Positions 40,641 through 50,014 are shown, numbered from the stretch's first letter. The stretch: DNA of 64,000 nt from JBGQOG01 sp052113705 (GCF_052113705.1 NZ_JBGQOG010000002.1:248001-312000), one strand, 5' to 3'. Numbers and translations: made by a program. Notes: generated by a model from the letters alone, not told the origin.

Positions 40641-43370
40641 TCAGACCAGACGGCCGTGGCAATTCTTGAAACGCTCGCCCGAGCCGCAGGGGCAGGGATC
40701 GTTGCGCGACGGATTGCCCCAGCTGGCCGGGTCCGCCGGGTCAAACCCGGGGCGCGCTGCCGCCGAAACGGCGGGCGTGCTTTGCTCGGCTGCCTGTGCG
40801 GTGACCTGTGCGGCGGCTTCTGCCTCGGCCAGGGCCTCCTGCGCTTCCTGCGGCATCATCTGACGCAGCATGCGCTGTTGCTCTTCCGGCGAAAGGGGCC
40901 GGATCTGCGCCAGACGCTGGGTCACATCACCGCGCAGACCATCGAGCAGGGTTTCAAACAGCTGGAAGCTCTCGGTTTTGTATTCCGACAGCGGATCGCG
41001 TTGCGCATAACCCCGGAAACCCACGACCGAGCGCAGATGCTCCAGCGTCACCAGATGCTCGCGCCATTTGGCGTCGATGGTTTGCAGCAGCACCTGTTTC
41101 TCGATGGATTGCATGGTCTCGGGGCCAAACACGGCGGCCTTTTCGTCCATATAGGCGTCGGACGCCTCTTCCAGCTTCTGGCGCATGTCGTCCTGATCGA
41201 CGCCTTCGGCAGCAGCCCATTCCACCAGCGGCAGATCCATGTTCAGCTTTTCGCGCACGGCCAACACAAGGCCCTCGCTGTCCCACTGATCGGCATAGGA
41301 TTTCGGCGGCAGATATTGATCCACCAGATCGTCGATCACCTGATGGCGCATGTCGCGGGCGACATCGCTCAGATCGGTGCTTTCCATGATCTCGCGGCGC
41401 TGGCTGAAGATCGCCTTGCGCTGGTCGTTCATCACATCGTCGAACTTCAGGAGCTGTTTGCGGATGTCAAAGTTGCGGCCTTCAACCTTGGCCTGCGCCC
41501 GCTCCAGCGATTTGTTCACCCAAGGGTGCACAATCGCCTCGCCCTCTTTCATCCCGAGCGAGGAGAGCACCTTGTCCAGACGGTCGGAGCCGAAGATCCG
41601 CATCAGGTCATCCTCAAGGCTGAGGAAGAAGAGCGAGCGGCCGGGGTCGCCCTGACGGCCCGAGCGGCCGCGCAGCTGGTTGTCGATCCGGCGCGATTCG
41701 TGACGCTCGGTGGCCAGCACGAAGAGGCCACCGGCCTCCAGCACCTTGGCTTTTTCCTCGGCATGCTCGGCTTCGATGCGCGCGCGGAGTTCGTCCGGAT
41801 GCACCTCAGGGTTGGCGGCCAGGGCCTCCATCACCTTCATCTCGACATTGCCGCCCAGCTGAATGTCGGTGCCGCGGCCCGCCATGTTGGTGGCGATGGT
41901 CACCGCCCCCAGCTTGCCCGCATCGGCGACGATCTGCGCCTCTTGCTCGTGCTGACGCGCGTTCAGCACGTTATGGGCGATGCCCTCGGCCTTCAGCATC
42001 TCCGACAGCATCTCGGATTTCTCGATCGAGGTGGTGCCGACCAGGGTCGGCTGGCCCGTCTCGGCAGCCTTCTTGATCGCCTTGATCACCGCCTCGTACT
42101 TCTCGCGGGCGGTGCGGTAGACGCGGTCATGCTCGTCTTTCCGCTGCACCGGGCGGTTGGTGGGCACTTCCACCACGCCAAGCTTGTAGATCTCGAGGAA
42201 TTCCTCGGCCTCGGTCGAGGCGGTCCCGGTCATCCCCGAGAGCGTCTCATAGAGGCGGAAGTAGTTCTGGAAGGTGACGGAGGCGAGGGTCACGTTCTCC
42301 GGCTGAACGGTGACGTTTTCCTTGGCCTCGATGGCCTGATGCAGCCCGTCCGACAGGCGGCGGCCCTTCATCATCCGGCCCGAGAATTCGTCGATCAGGA
42401 TCACTTCATCGTCGCGCACGATGTAATGCTGATCGCGCTGGAACAGGACATGCGCGCGCAAAGCCTGCGTCACATGGTGGACGATGGTGGTGGATTCCGG
42501 GTCATAAAGCGTCTGCCCCTCGGGCAACACGCCCTCGGCGGTCAGGCGCTGTTCGAGATATTCGTTGCCCTCTTCGGTGAAGGTGGCGCTGCGGGCCTTT
42601 TCGTCCAGCGTGTAATGCTCGGGCGTCAGCTCGGGGATAAAGGCATCCAGACGGCGGTAGAGGTCGCTGCGGTCCTGGCTCGGCCCCGAAATGATCAGGG
42701 GCGTGCGCGCCTCATCAATCAGGATGCTGTCCACCTCATCGACGACGGCAAAGAAATGCCCGCGCTGCGACATTTCCTCGATCGAGGATTTCATGTTGTC
42801 GCGCAGATAGTCAAAGCCCAGCTCGTTGTTCGTCGCATAGGTGATGTCGGCGCGGTAGGCGGCGCGCTTTTCCTCGTCCGACTGATAGGGATAGACGACG
42901 CCGGTGGTCAGCCCGAGGGCGCCATAGACCTTGCTCATCCATTCCGCATCCCGCTTGGCGAGATAGTCGTTGACGGTGACGATATGCACGCCCTTGCCCG
43001 CCAGCGCGTTCAGATAGGCCGGGAAGGTGGCGACGAGCGTCTTGCCCTCGCCGGTCTTCATCTCGGCGATATTGCCCTGATGCAGGAAGATGCCGCCCAT
43101 CAGCTGGGTGTCAAAGGCGCGCAGACCCAGCGCGCGGCGGGCCCCCTCGCGGCAATTGGCAAAGGCTTCGGGCAAAAGCGCGTCCAGGCTCTCGCCCGCC
43201 GCGATCCGTTCCTTGAATGCCGCCGTGCGGGCCTTCAGATCATCGTCGGAGAGCTTTTGATACTCAGGCTCCAGCGCGTTGATCTTGGCCACCAAAGGGC
43301 GGATCGATTTTACTTTGCGGTCATTGGGCGTGCCAAAGACCTTTTTCGCGACTGTTCCGAGGCCCAGCAT
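40641..43370 (-). CDS. secA: Preprotein translocase ATPase SecA
   Basis: A 909-residue motor for Sec-dependent export. The start MLGLGTVAKKVFGTPNDRKVK is family-typical. The DEAD-motor domains show MKTGEGKTLVATFPAYLNAL (Walker A), VDEVDSILIDEARTPLIISG and ITIATNMAGRGTDIQLGGN. The C-terminal SecB/zinc-binding tail CPCGSGERFKNCH has Cys893, Cys895, Cys904 and His905. A long alanine- and glutamine-rich linker precedes the tail. It is divergent from the parvulin gene, a periplasmic folding factor. Confidence 0.99.
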   Translation of the reverse strand: MLGLGTVAKKVFGTPNDRKVKSIRPLVAKINALEPEYQKLSDDDLKARTAAFKERIAAGESLDALLPEAFANCREGARRALGLRAFDTQLMGGIFLHQGNIAEMKTGEGKTLVATFPAYLNALAGKGVHIVTVNDYLAKRDAEWMSKVYGALGLTTGVVYPYQSDEEKRAAYRADITYATNNELGFDYLRDNMKSSIEEMSQRGHFFAVVDEVDSILIDEARTPLIISGPSQDRSDLYRRLDAFIPELTPEHYTLDEKARSATFTEEGNEYLEQRLTAEGVLPEGQTLYDPESTTIVHHVTQALRAHVLFQRDQHYIVRDDEVILIDEFSGRMMKGRRLSDGLHQAIEAKENVTVQPENVTLASVTFQNYFRLYETLSGMTGTASTEAEEFLEIYKLGVVEVPTNRPVQRKDEHDRVYRTAREKYEAVIKAIKKAAETGQPTLVGTTSIEKSEMLSEMLKAEGIAHNVLNARQHEQEAQIVADAGKLGAVTIATNMAGRGTDIQLGGNVEMKVMEALAANPEVHPDELRARIEAEHAEEKAKVLEAGGLFVLATERHESRRIDNQLRGRSGRQGDPGRSLFFLSLEDDLMRIFGSDRLDKVLSSLGMKEGEAIVHPWVNKSLERAQAKVEGRNFDIRKQLLKFDDVMNDQRKAIFSQRREIMESTDLSDVARDMRHQVIDDLVDQYLPPKSYADQWDSEGLVLAVREKLNMDLPLVEWAAAEGVDQDDMRQKLEEASDAYMDEKAAVFGPETMQSIEKQVLLQTIDAKWREHLVTLEHLRSVVGFRGYAQRDPLSEYKTESFQLFETLLDGLRGDVTQRLAQIRPLSPEEQQRMLRQMMPQEAQEALAEAEAAAQVTAQAAEQSTPAVSAAARPGFDPADPASWGNPSRNDPCPCGSGERFKNCHGRLV

Positions 43371-43555
43371 GTTTTCTCCGCGGGTTCGACTGACCAAATC
43401 GTGTGAAGCGCGGTCTTGCCCGCACCTGCGCGCTTGCCTAGAACGGCTGCGAACAAAGGGCGGCACAGCCTCCACAGGACCCTTGGCGATGTAAGGGCCT
43501 GCTGCCAGAGTGTCAACGCCGCGGGGTGTCCGCGGCCCATGCAGGAGTGGCTTTG

Positions 43556-44401
43556 ATGCCGATTTCCACCAAGTTCGCCGGGCTGACCGCCCTTCTTCTC
43601 AGCTTTGCGCTGCCGCTTCACGCAGAAGACATGACCGCGGCCAAGGTCATGGCCACCGTGAATGGTCAGGAAATCACTCTCGGTCAGATGGTTGCTCTGC
43701 GGGGCAGCCTGCCGGCGGAATACCAGAACCTGCCCGATGACGTGCTGTTCAACGGCATTCTCGATCAGCTGATCCAGCAAACGGCGCTCGCACAAATTGG
43801 TGAGAAGGCGGTTTCTGCCAAGGATGAGGCGCGGATGGAAGTGGATCGCCGCGCCTATCTCGCGGGGGCCGTGCTCGACAAGACCGCGTCGCAGGCGGTG
43901 ACCGAGGATGGTCTGAAGGCGGAATATGATGCGAAATACGCGGGCGCCGAGCCGAGCCGCGAATATCACGCCGCCCATATCTTGCTGAAAACCGAAGACG
44001 AGGCCAAAGCGGTCAAGGCGGCCATCGACGGCGGCGCGGATTTCACCGAACAGGCCAAGATGAAATCCACCGGCCCCTCGGGTCCGAACGGCGGCGATCT
44101 GGGCTGGTTTGAGCTGAGCGTGATGGTGAAGCCCTTTGCCGATGCTTTGGCCGATATGAAACCGGGCGACGTATCCGGTCCGGTGCAGACCGAATTTGGC
44201 TGGCATGTGATCAAGCTCTTTGACACCCGTTTGGCCGAAGCGCCCAAGCTGGAAGACGTGCGCGCCGAGCTCGAGGGCGATCTGCGCTCGAAAGCGGTCG
44301 AGGCGCAGGTCACCGAGGTGGTTTCGAAATCCGAAGTTGTGCGCAATACTGACGGCGTCGATCCGGCGGTTCTGAAGAACACCGCGATCTTTGGCGAATA
44401 A
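43556..44401 (+). CDS. Periplasmic parvulin-type peptidyl-prolyl isomerase
   Basis: A 281-residue exported folding factor. The signal peptide is residues 1-22 (cleavage after ALPLHA), a SurA/PrsA-like N-domain follows (VMATVNGQEITLGQMVALRG), and the parvulin domain is about 135-235, starting REYHAAHILLKTEDEAKAV and including GGDLGWFELSVMVKPFADAL and GWHVIKLFDTR. The ATG at 43556 is chosen for GCAGGAG upstream. It is divergent from secA and followed by a terminator. Confidence 0.93.
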   Translation: MPISTKFAGLTALLLSFALPLHAEDMTAAKVMATVNGQEITLGQMVALRGSLPAEYQNLPDDVLFNGILDQLIQQTALAQIGEKAVSAKDEARMEVDRRAYLAGAVLDKTASQAVTEDGLKAEYDAKYAGAEPSREYHAAHILLKTEDEAKAVKAAIDGGADFTEQAKMKSTGPSGPNGGDLGWFELSVMVKPFADALADMKPGDVSGPVQTEFGWHVIKLFDTRLAEAPKLEDVRAELEGDLRSKAVEAQVTEVVSKSEVVRNTDGVDPAVLKNTAIFGE

Positions 44402-44427
44402 GCAGGGCTGCAGCGCTGCGTGATTTT

Positions 44428-44455
44428 GGTGGTGCCCGTCGGGGCACCACCTTTT
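44428..44455 (+). terminator. Intrinsic terminator after the parvulin gene
   Basis: GGTGGTGCCC and GGGCACCACC form a perfect 10-bp stem with a GTCG loop, followed by TTTT. It separates the isomerase gene from argJ. Confidence 0.9.
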
Positions 44456-44475
44456 GCTGTGATAGGGGACGGGCC

Positions 44476-45846
44476 ATGGCCGGATTGAAGAAACTGAAGC
44501 TGAAACTGGCCAAGCAAAAGGCCAAAGTGAAAACCCTGAAAGCCGCGCTGAAGGCGCCGCAGGCAGTGGTGGCCCCGGTGGCAGGCAAAAAGGCCAATCC
44601 GGTCTCGCCGCTGGCCCCGTCCCGTTTCCCGGATCTGCCGGTCATTCAGGGCGTCGAATTTGCCTCTGCTGCGGCCGGTGTGCGCTATGCGGGCCGCACC
44701 GATGTGATGCTGGCGCGGCTGGCGCCGGGCTCGGTTGTGGCCGGGGCTTTCACCCGCTCCTCGACCCGCGCGGCCTGCGTGCTTGATTGTCAGGCCAAGC
44801 TGACCGGCCGCGCGATGGCCAAACTGCCCGCCAATGCCGGGGCGGCGATCATCGTCAATTCGGGCAATGCCAATGCCTTTACCGGCGGCAATGGTCAGAC
44901 GGCAGTGGATGCCGTCACCGGCGCGGTGGCAGAGGCGCTGGGGGTGCCTGCGGGCCGCGTCTACTCCTCCTCCACCGGGGTGATTGGCGAGCCGCTGCCC
45001 TTTGAGCGCATCACCGCCAAGATCGAAGAGCTGGCGCTGTCGCTGGACCAGAACGGCATCGAAAAGGCCGCGCGCGCGATCATGACCACCGATACTTTCC
45101 CCAAAGGCGCCAGCGCCGAAGTGGAAGGCGAGGGCGGCGTGATCAAGATCGCCGGGATCGCCAAAGGCTCGGGCATGATCGCGCCGGATATGGCGACGAT
45201 GCTGGTCTATATCTTCACCGACGCCAAAATCAGCCAGGCCAATCTGCAAAAGATGCTGTCGCGTCAGGTGGATGACACGTTCAACGCCATCACCGTCGAC
45301 AGTGACACCTCCACCTCGGATGCGCTGATCGTGGCCGCAACCGGGCGCTCGACCGCCGGGGCCATCGACAATCTGCGCGCCAAAGTGGCCAAGGATTTTG
45401 AAAAGGCCCTACGCGGCGTGATGATGGATCTGGCGCATCAGGTGGTGCGCGACGGCGAAGGCGCCACCAAATTCGTTGAGGTGCGGGTGACCGGTGCCGT
45501 CGACGAGGCCGACGCGCATCGCGCCGCCATGGCCATCGCCAATTCGCCGCTGGTCAAAACCGCCATTGCGGGCGAGGATGCCAACTGGGGCCGCGTTGTG
45601 GCTGCCATCGGCAAATCCGGTGCCCGGGCCGAGCGCGACCTGCTCACCATTTCCTTCGGCGACATGGTGCTGGCCGAAAAGGGCTGGCGGGCGCCGGATT
45701 ATGATGAGGCTGCGGCCTCGGCCTATATGAAGCAGCAAGAGCTGGTGATCGGCGTGGACCTCGGCCTTGGATCGGGCGTGAAATCGGTCTGGACCTGCGA
45801 TCTCACCCACCGCTACATCGACATCAACGCGGATTACCGCTCGTGA
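44476..45846 (+). CDS. argJ: Bifunctional ornithine acetyltransferase/N-acetylglutamate synthase
   Basis: Recycles the acetyl group in arginine synthesis. The self-processing site is Thr241 in DMATMLVY, which splits the precursor into alpha and beta chains; STGVIGEPLPFERI and the C-terminal KSVWTCDLTHRYIDINADYRS are family-typical. At 456 residues it is about 45 longer than usual. The excess is an N-terminal Lys/Ala/Leu-rich leader (MAGLKKLKLKLAKQKAKV...) before the expected PLAPSRFPDLP. The start ATG has TAGGGGAC upstream, and later GTG codons lack a good site. mutT overlaps its end by 4 bp. Confidence 0.95.
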   Translation: MAGLKKLKLKLAKQKAKVKTLKAALKAPQAVVAPVAGKKANPVSPLAPSRFPDLPVIQGVEFASAAAGVRYAGRTDVMLARLAPGSVVAGAFTRSSTRAACVLDCQAKLTGRAMAKLPANAGAAIIVNSGNANAFTGGNGQTAVDAVTGAVAEALGVPAGRVYSSSTGVIGEPLPFERITAKIEELALSLDQNGIEKAARAIMTTDTFPKGASAEVEGEGGVIKIAGIAKGSGMIAPDMATMLVYIFTDAKISQANLQKMLSRQVDDTFNAITVDSDTSTSDALIVAATGRSTAGAIDNLRAKVAKDFEKALRGVMMDLAHQVVRDGEGATKFVEVRVTGAVDEADAHRAAMAIANSPLVKTAIAGEDANWGRVVAAIGKSGARAERDLLTISFGDMVLAEKGWRAPDYDEAAASAYMKQQELVIGVDLGLGSGVKSVWTCDLTHRYIDINADYRS

Positions 45847-46241
45847 AACTGCTTCTGGTTTCGGCCGTCGCGCTGATTGATACCGATGGCCGCATTCTCT
45901 TGGCCCAGCGTCCGGAGGGGAAATCCCTCGCCGGGCTCTGGGAGTTTCCGGGGGGCAAGGTCGAACCGGGGGAAACCCCGGAAGAGGCCCTGATTCGTGA
46001 GCTGCAGGAAGAGCTGGGCATCAACACCTGGAAGAGCTGTCTGGCGCCGCTGACCTTCGCCAGCCACAACTACCCCGAGTTCCATTTGCTGATGCCGCTG
46101 TTTGCCTGCCGCAAGTGGGAGGGCATCATTCAGCCCCGCGAGGGGCAGAAACTGGCCTGGGTGCGGGCGGCGGATCTGCGCAATTATCCGATGCCGCCTG
46201 CCGATGAACCCCTGATACCAATCTTGCGCGACTGGCTCTGA
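45843..46241 (+). CDS. mutT: 8-oxo-dGTP diphosphatase MutT
   Basis: A Nudix hydrolase of 132 residues that removes oxidised dGTP from the nucleotide pool. The Nudix box GX5EX7REUXEEXGU reads GGKVEPGETPEEALIRELQEELGI (37-60). LAGLWEFPGGK just before it is characteristic of MutT. The start is GTG at 45843, overlapping the argJ stop (GTGA), so translation is coupled. Confidence 0.94.
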   Translation: MKLLLVSAVALIDTDGRILLAQRPEGKSLAGLWEFPGGKVEPGETPEEALIRELQEELGINTWKSCLAPLTFASHNYPEFHLLMPLFACRKWEGIIQPREGQKLAWVRAADLRNYPMPPADEPLIPILRDWL

Positions 46242-46407
46242 ATCTTTGCTAAAATTTTACGCAAAAAATTGCTGCGCCGGGGCATTTGTTCGCGCCGCGC
46301 TGCGGAAACGCGCAAATGTGGCGGGATTGTGTCTTTTTCATTGGCTTTTTGTTAAGGATTGAAGTCTACCTTGAGGGGCAGGGAATCTGGTTTGGGGAAA
46401 TTACGAC

Positions 46408-46545
46408 ATGCTGCGCACTATCGTCATCGGAAGCAGTGTTTCTGTTCAGGGAACATTTGAAGGTAACCTCGACAACGGCAAGATCGTTGTGCGTGTGGGC
46501 AGCCGTCTGTACTCGGGTACACCGGTCAACAAGCACGCCGCCTGA
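46408..46545 (+). CDS. 45-residue protein of unknown function
   Basis: The ATG at 46408 follows TTTGGGGAAA and opens a 45-codon frame beginning MLRTIVIGSSVSVQGTFEGN and ending YSGTPVNKHAA. It reads as a small beta-rich protein: alternating hydrophobics, a GNLDNG turn, VVRVGSRLYSGTPV, no Cys and no membrane segment. It has its own 166-bp AT-rich upstream region and its own terminator, so it is a single-gene transcript. Codon use is less GC-biased at third positions than in neighbours. I recall similar short proteins in relatives but know no function. Confidence 0.75.
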   Translation: MLRTIVIGSSVSVQGTFEGNLDNGKIVVRVGSRLYSGTPVNKHAA

Positions 46546-46596
46546 TCAACGAGGGCCAAAGGCCCCGGATCCGCGGATTGCAGAGTGAGAAGTTCA

Positions 46597-46618
46597 GGGG
46601 GCATATGCCCCCTTTTTT
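46597..46618 (+). terminator. Intrinsic terminator of the 45-residue protein gene
   Basis: GGGGGCATATGCCCCC is a perfect dyad followed by six Ts, 51 bp after the stop. Confidence 0.93.
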
Positions 46619-46809
46619 CATGCCTGACAGCCGCTCCGGGCCTGTCGCCATACTCCGTCGCTCTTCCCGGCGCTCCCCCTCTCAGGCACGCGCTGCGCGT
46701 CCCTGTGGGGCAATGCAAAAAGGGAGCTCTGAAGCTCCCTCGCATCCGTCAGTCCTGACTGGGGCAGCGTGGCGGGCGCGCGCGACAACCCGCCCCCGGC
46801 CGCAGAATT
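46619..46809. other. Gene-free stretch with a second minus-strand terminator
   Basis: No gene is seen. Read on the minus strand, AGGGAGCT-tcag-AGCTCCCT followed by TTTTT (46717-46740) is a textbook terminator about 70 nt past the infB terminator. It either backs up infB termination or ends a short separate RNA. Confidence 0.6.
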
Positions 46810-46835
46810 AAAAAAGGGGGCTTTCGCCCCCTTTT
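46810..46835 (-). terminator. Intrinsic terminator of the rimP-nusA-rnpM-infB operon
   Basis: On the minus strand GGGGGC-gaaa-GCCCCC is followed by TTTTTT, directly after the infB stop. Confidence 0.95.
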
Positions 46836-46836
46836 C

Positions 46837-49371
46837 TCAGAGTTTGCGCACGATCTCTTCGCGCTCGAAGATCTCGATGACATCGCCGTTGCGGATGTCG
46901 TCATAGTTCTCGAAGGCCATCCCGCATTCCTGACCCGAAATCACCTCTTTGACCTCGTCCTTGAAGCGTTTCAGCGTCTTCAGCGTGCCCTCGTGGATGA
47001 CCACGTTGTCGCGCAGCAGGCGCACGCCTGCCGAACGGCGTGCCACGCCTTCGGTGACCAGACAGCCGGCGACTTTGCCAACGCCCGAGACCTTGAAGAC
47101 CTCTTTGATCGCCGCATAGCCGATGAAATGCTCGCGCACTTCGTTTTTCAGCAGGCCCGAGGCGGCCGCCTTGATGTCATCCACCAGGTCGTAGATCACC
47201 GAATAGTAGCGGATCTCGACGCCCTTCTGGTTGGCACTGGCGCGTGCCGGCGCATTGGCCCGCACGTTAAAGCCGATGACCGGCGCGCCCGAGGCTTCGG
47301 CCAGACCGATATCCGTCTCGGTGATGGCACCAACACCCGAGTGCAGCACGCGGACGCGCACTTCGTCGTTGCCGATCTTTTCCATCGCCTGAACGATCGC
47401 TTCGGCCGAACCCTGCACGTCGGCTTTGACCAGAATCGGCAGCTCAGCCACCGATTTGTCGGCCTTGGCCTTCGCCATCAGCTGTTCCAGCGTGGTTGCG
47501 GCACCGGCGGCTGCGCGTTTGTCTTTCGCAGCTTTGATCCGGTAATCGGCAATCTCGCGGGCCTGGGCTTCGGTGTCGACGACGTTCAGCACGTCACCGG
47601 CTTCCGGCGTGCCGTTCAGACCGAGGACTTCCACCGGCACCGAGGGGCCCGCTTCTTCGATCCGCTCGCCCTGATCGTTGATCAGCGCACGCACCTTGCC
47701 CCACTGCTCGCCCACGACAAAGATGTCGCCGCGCTTCAGCGTGCCGTTCTGCACCAGAACCGTTGCCACCGGACCACGGCCCACATCCAGCTTCGCCTCG
47801 ATCACCGCGCCGGAGGCAGAGCGTTCGGGGTTGGCCCGCAGGTCGAGAATTTCGGCCTGCAGCGAAATGGCTTCCAACAGTTTGTCCAGACCGAGACCGG
47901 TCTTGGCCGAGACTTCCACGTCCAGCACATCGCCCGACATGGCTTCCACCACGACCGAGTGTTGCAAGAGATCGGTCCGCACTTTTTGCGGATTGGCCTC
48001 GTATTTGTCGATCTTGTTGATCGCCACGATCATCGGCACATTGGCCGCTTTCGCATGGGCAATCGCCTCAACCGTCTGCGGCATCACCTGGTCATCGGCG
48101 GCAACCACCAGCACGACGATATCGGTCACCTGAGCCCCGCGCGACCGCATCGAGGTAAAGGCGGCGTGGCCCGGCGTGTCGAGGAAGGTCAGAACCGCAC
48201 CCGATTCGGTCGTCACCTGATAGGCGCCGATGTGCTGGGTGATGCCCCCGGCTTCGCCCGACACGACCGAAGTCTTGCGGATCGCATCCAGAAGCGAGGT
48301 TTTGCCGTGGTCGACGTGGCCCATGATGGTCACGATCGGCGGACGCGGCAGGCGATCCTCGTCCTTGTCTTTCACCGTGTCGATCACCTGTTCCACATCG
48401 GCATCCGACACGCGGACGGCTTTGTGGCCAAATTCTTCGATGATCAGCTCGGCGGTATCGGCGTCGATGCTCTCGTTGATCGAGACCATCATGCCCATTT
48501 TCATCAGCGACTTGACCACATCGGCGGCGCGTTCCGCCATCCGGTTGGCCAGTTCCGAGACCACGATCACTTCCGGCAGCTGCACGTCGCGCACCTGCTT
48601 TTCGGCTTTCTGGCCAAAGCCCATCGCTTTTTGGCGTGCCTTTTCCTGCTTGCGCTTCATGGCGGCCATCGAGCGTTGCCGCCCGCCTTCGCCACCTTGC
48701 AGCGCATCATTCAGGCTCAGACGACCGGTGCGGCGTGCATCCTCGGTGGTTTTTGCCTTGGCACGGGCATCACGATCCGTCGCCGCACCGCGACCGTCGC
48801 GTTCGCGGTCGGTCTTGCGCGGCGCACCCACGGTGACGCCTTTGGTTGCGGCACGCGACTCGGCAGCCTCTGCAGCGGCCGGATCAACCGGGGCAGCAGC
48901 GGCAGCCGCGGGCTTGCGCACTTCCTCTTTCTTCTGCGCACGCAGCTCGGCTTCCCGGGCTTTGCGCTGATCTTCTTCGGCCTTCAGACGCAGCGCTTCT
49001 TCGCGCTCGCGGTCTTCACGCTCTTTCGCTTCGATCTCGGCGCGGCGGCGCTCACGCTCTTCTTCGCGGGCCTTTTCGTCGGCGGCGCGTTGAATGGCCT
49101 CTTCGGCCTCGCGGTGTTTCGCCGCCTGAAGCGCCTTCAGACGGCGCTCCATTTCGGCATCGGTGATGCCTGCCGGGCGTTTTGACGGATCGCCCAGCGC
49201 AGGGTTGGACGTGCCAGTGGTTTTGGCGGCGCCGGGTTTCGGCACCACCACGCGCTTGCGCTTCGTCTCAACAACAACGCTTTTGGTCCGACCATGGGAG
49301 AAGCTCTGCTTCACCTGACCAGGGCGTCCGCCACCAAGACCCAGGGGTTTCTTGCCGTCTGTATCGCTCAT
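46837..49371 (-). CDS. infB: Translation initiation factor IF-2
   Basis: An 844-residue GTPase that positions initiator fMet-tRNA on the ribosome. A long charged N-terminal region (about 1-270) includes EEREREEA-like coiled-coil repeats. The G-domain follows with GHVDHGKTSLLD (G1), DTPGHAAFTSMR (G3) and NKIDK (G4), then domains II, III and the C-terminal fMet-tRNA-binding part ending IFEREEIVRKL. The start MSDTDGKKPLGL at 49371 overlaps the rnpM stop (ATGA); a longer open frame upstream would run through that gene and is ignored. Confidence 0.98.
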   Translation of the reverse strand: MSDTDGKKPLGLGGGRPGQVKQSFSHGRTKSVVVETKRKRVVVPKPGAAKTTGTSNPALGDPSKRPAGITDAEMERRLKALQAAKHREAEEAIQRAADEKAREEERERRRAEIEAKEREDREREEALRLKAEEDQRKAREAELRAQKKEEVRKPAAAAAAPVDPAAAEAAESRAATKGVTVGAPRKTDRERDGRGAATDRDARAKAKTTEDARRTGRLSLNDALQGGEGGRQRSMAAMKRKQEKARQKAMGFGQKAEKQVRDVQLPEVIVVSELANRMAERAADVVKSLMKMGMMVSINESIDADTAELIIEEFGHKAVRVSDADVEQVIDTVKDKDEDRLPRPPIVTIMGHVDHGKTSLLDAIRKTSVVSGEAGGITQHIGAYQVTTESGAVLTFLDTPGHAAFTSMRSRGAQVTDIVVLVVAADDQVMPQTVEAIAHAKAANVPMIVAINKIDKYEANPQKVRTDLLQHSVVVEAMSGDVLDVEVSAKTGLGLDKLLEAISLQAEILDLRANPERSASGAVIEAKLDVGRGPVATVLVQNGTLKRGDIFVVGEQWGKVRALINDQGERIEEAGPSVPVEVLGLNGTPEAGDVLNVVDTEAQAREIADYRIKAAKDKRAAAGAATTLEQLMAKAKADKSVAELPILVKADVQGSAEAIVQAMEKIGNDEVRVRVLHSGVGAITETDIGLAEASGAPVIGFNVRANAPARASANQKGVEIRYYSVIYDLVDDIKAAASGLLKNEVREHFIGYAAIKEVFKVSGVGKVAGCLVTEGVARRSAGVRLLRDNVVIHEGTLKTLKRFKDEVKEVISGQECGMAFENYDDIRNGDVIEIFEREEIVRKL

Positions 49372-49997
49372 ACCGTCTTCGTATCCTTCCCGGCGGTCGC
49401 GCCGCCGTCCTGCTTGCGCATGCCCGTAAGCTTCGCTGCATCGACTATTACACGTTTGGTGAGTCCGCCAGTCGCAAGCGCGCCGTGTATGGCATGATCG
49501 CGGCCAAAAGCCAAACCCAATTCCGACGCGGTAAGACAGCCGAACCAACGGCCCCCTTCGGGGGTCCAAAGCTTGCCCTTGCCCCGCTCTGATCCATCAG
49601 AGGCTTGCAACAGCACCTTGGCACGACCCTGCGCCAACCAGTCTTTCACTTTCTCAAACCCACAGACCGCCCGGCCCGACTTGCGGGCGAGCGACACAAG
49701 GTCGACCACCCGCCGCGCCAAAGCCGCCTCAATCAGGTCAGGCAACCCTTCGGGCAGTTTCACCGGCTGGCGTGCGGCACGGGAAAAGGCGTTTTTCGAC
49801 ACCGCCGTTTCCAGCACCTCACGGTCAGCCGTGACCCAGATCCCCCGGCCCGGCAGTTTATGTGCCAGATCCGGGAAAATCATCGCGTCGGGGCCCAGCA
49901 CGAAGCGGATCAGCCCCGGCTTGGGCTGAACCTCGCCGGTGACGATGCACCGCCGTTCCGGCTCTTCGTTGTCATTCTCTTGGCCACCGCGCGTCAT
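49368..49997 (-). CDS. rnpM: YlxR/RnpM-family RNA-binding protein
   Basis: A 209-residue protein. The YlxR (DUF448) domain (about 12-90) has the signature RRCIVTGEVQPKPGLIRFV and LPGRGIWVTADREVL. The rest (about 100-190) is an L7Ae-like fold with LVSLARKSGRAVCGFEKVKDWL, so this is the long two-domain form seen in alphaproteobacteria. YlxR in B. subtilis modulates RNase P. It lies between nusA and infB, its invariant neighbourhood. Confidence 0.92.
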   Translation of the reverse strand: MTRGGQENDNEEPERRCIVTGEVQPKPGLIRFVLGPDAMIFPDLAHKLPGRGIWVTADREVLETAVSKNAFSRAARQPVKLPEGLPDLIEAALARRVVDLVSLARKSGRAVCGFEKVKDWLAQGRAKVLLQASDGSERGKGKLWTPEGGRWFGCLTASELGLAFGRDHAIHGALATGGLTKRVIVDAAKLTGMRKQDGGATAGKDTKTV

Positions 49998-50014
49998 CGC
50001 GTTTCCTCCGAGGC

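Noticed and set aside
40410..43406. A 998-codon plus-strand frame opposite secA
   Set aside because: secA on the minus strand is unmistakable; the antisense translation has no recognisable family and no ribosome site.
46446..46745. A 99-codon minus-strand frame over the 45-residue protein gene
   Set aside because: It crosses two perfect terminators and is antisense to a frame with a proper ribosome site and its own terminator.
46993..49185. A 730-codon plus-strand frame opposite infB
   Set aside because: Shadow of the charged, repetitive infB sequence; IF-2 motifs prove the minus-strand gene.
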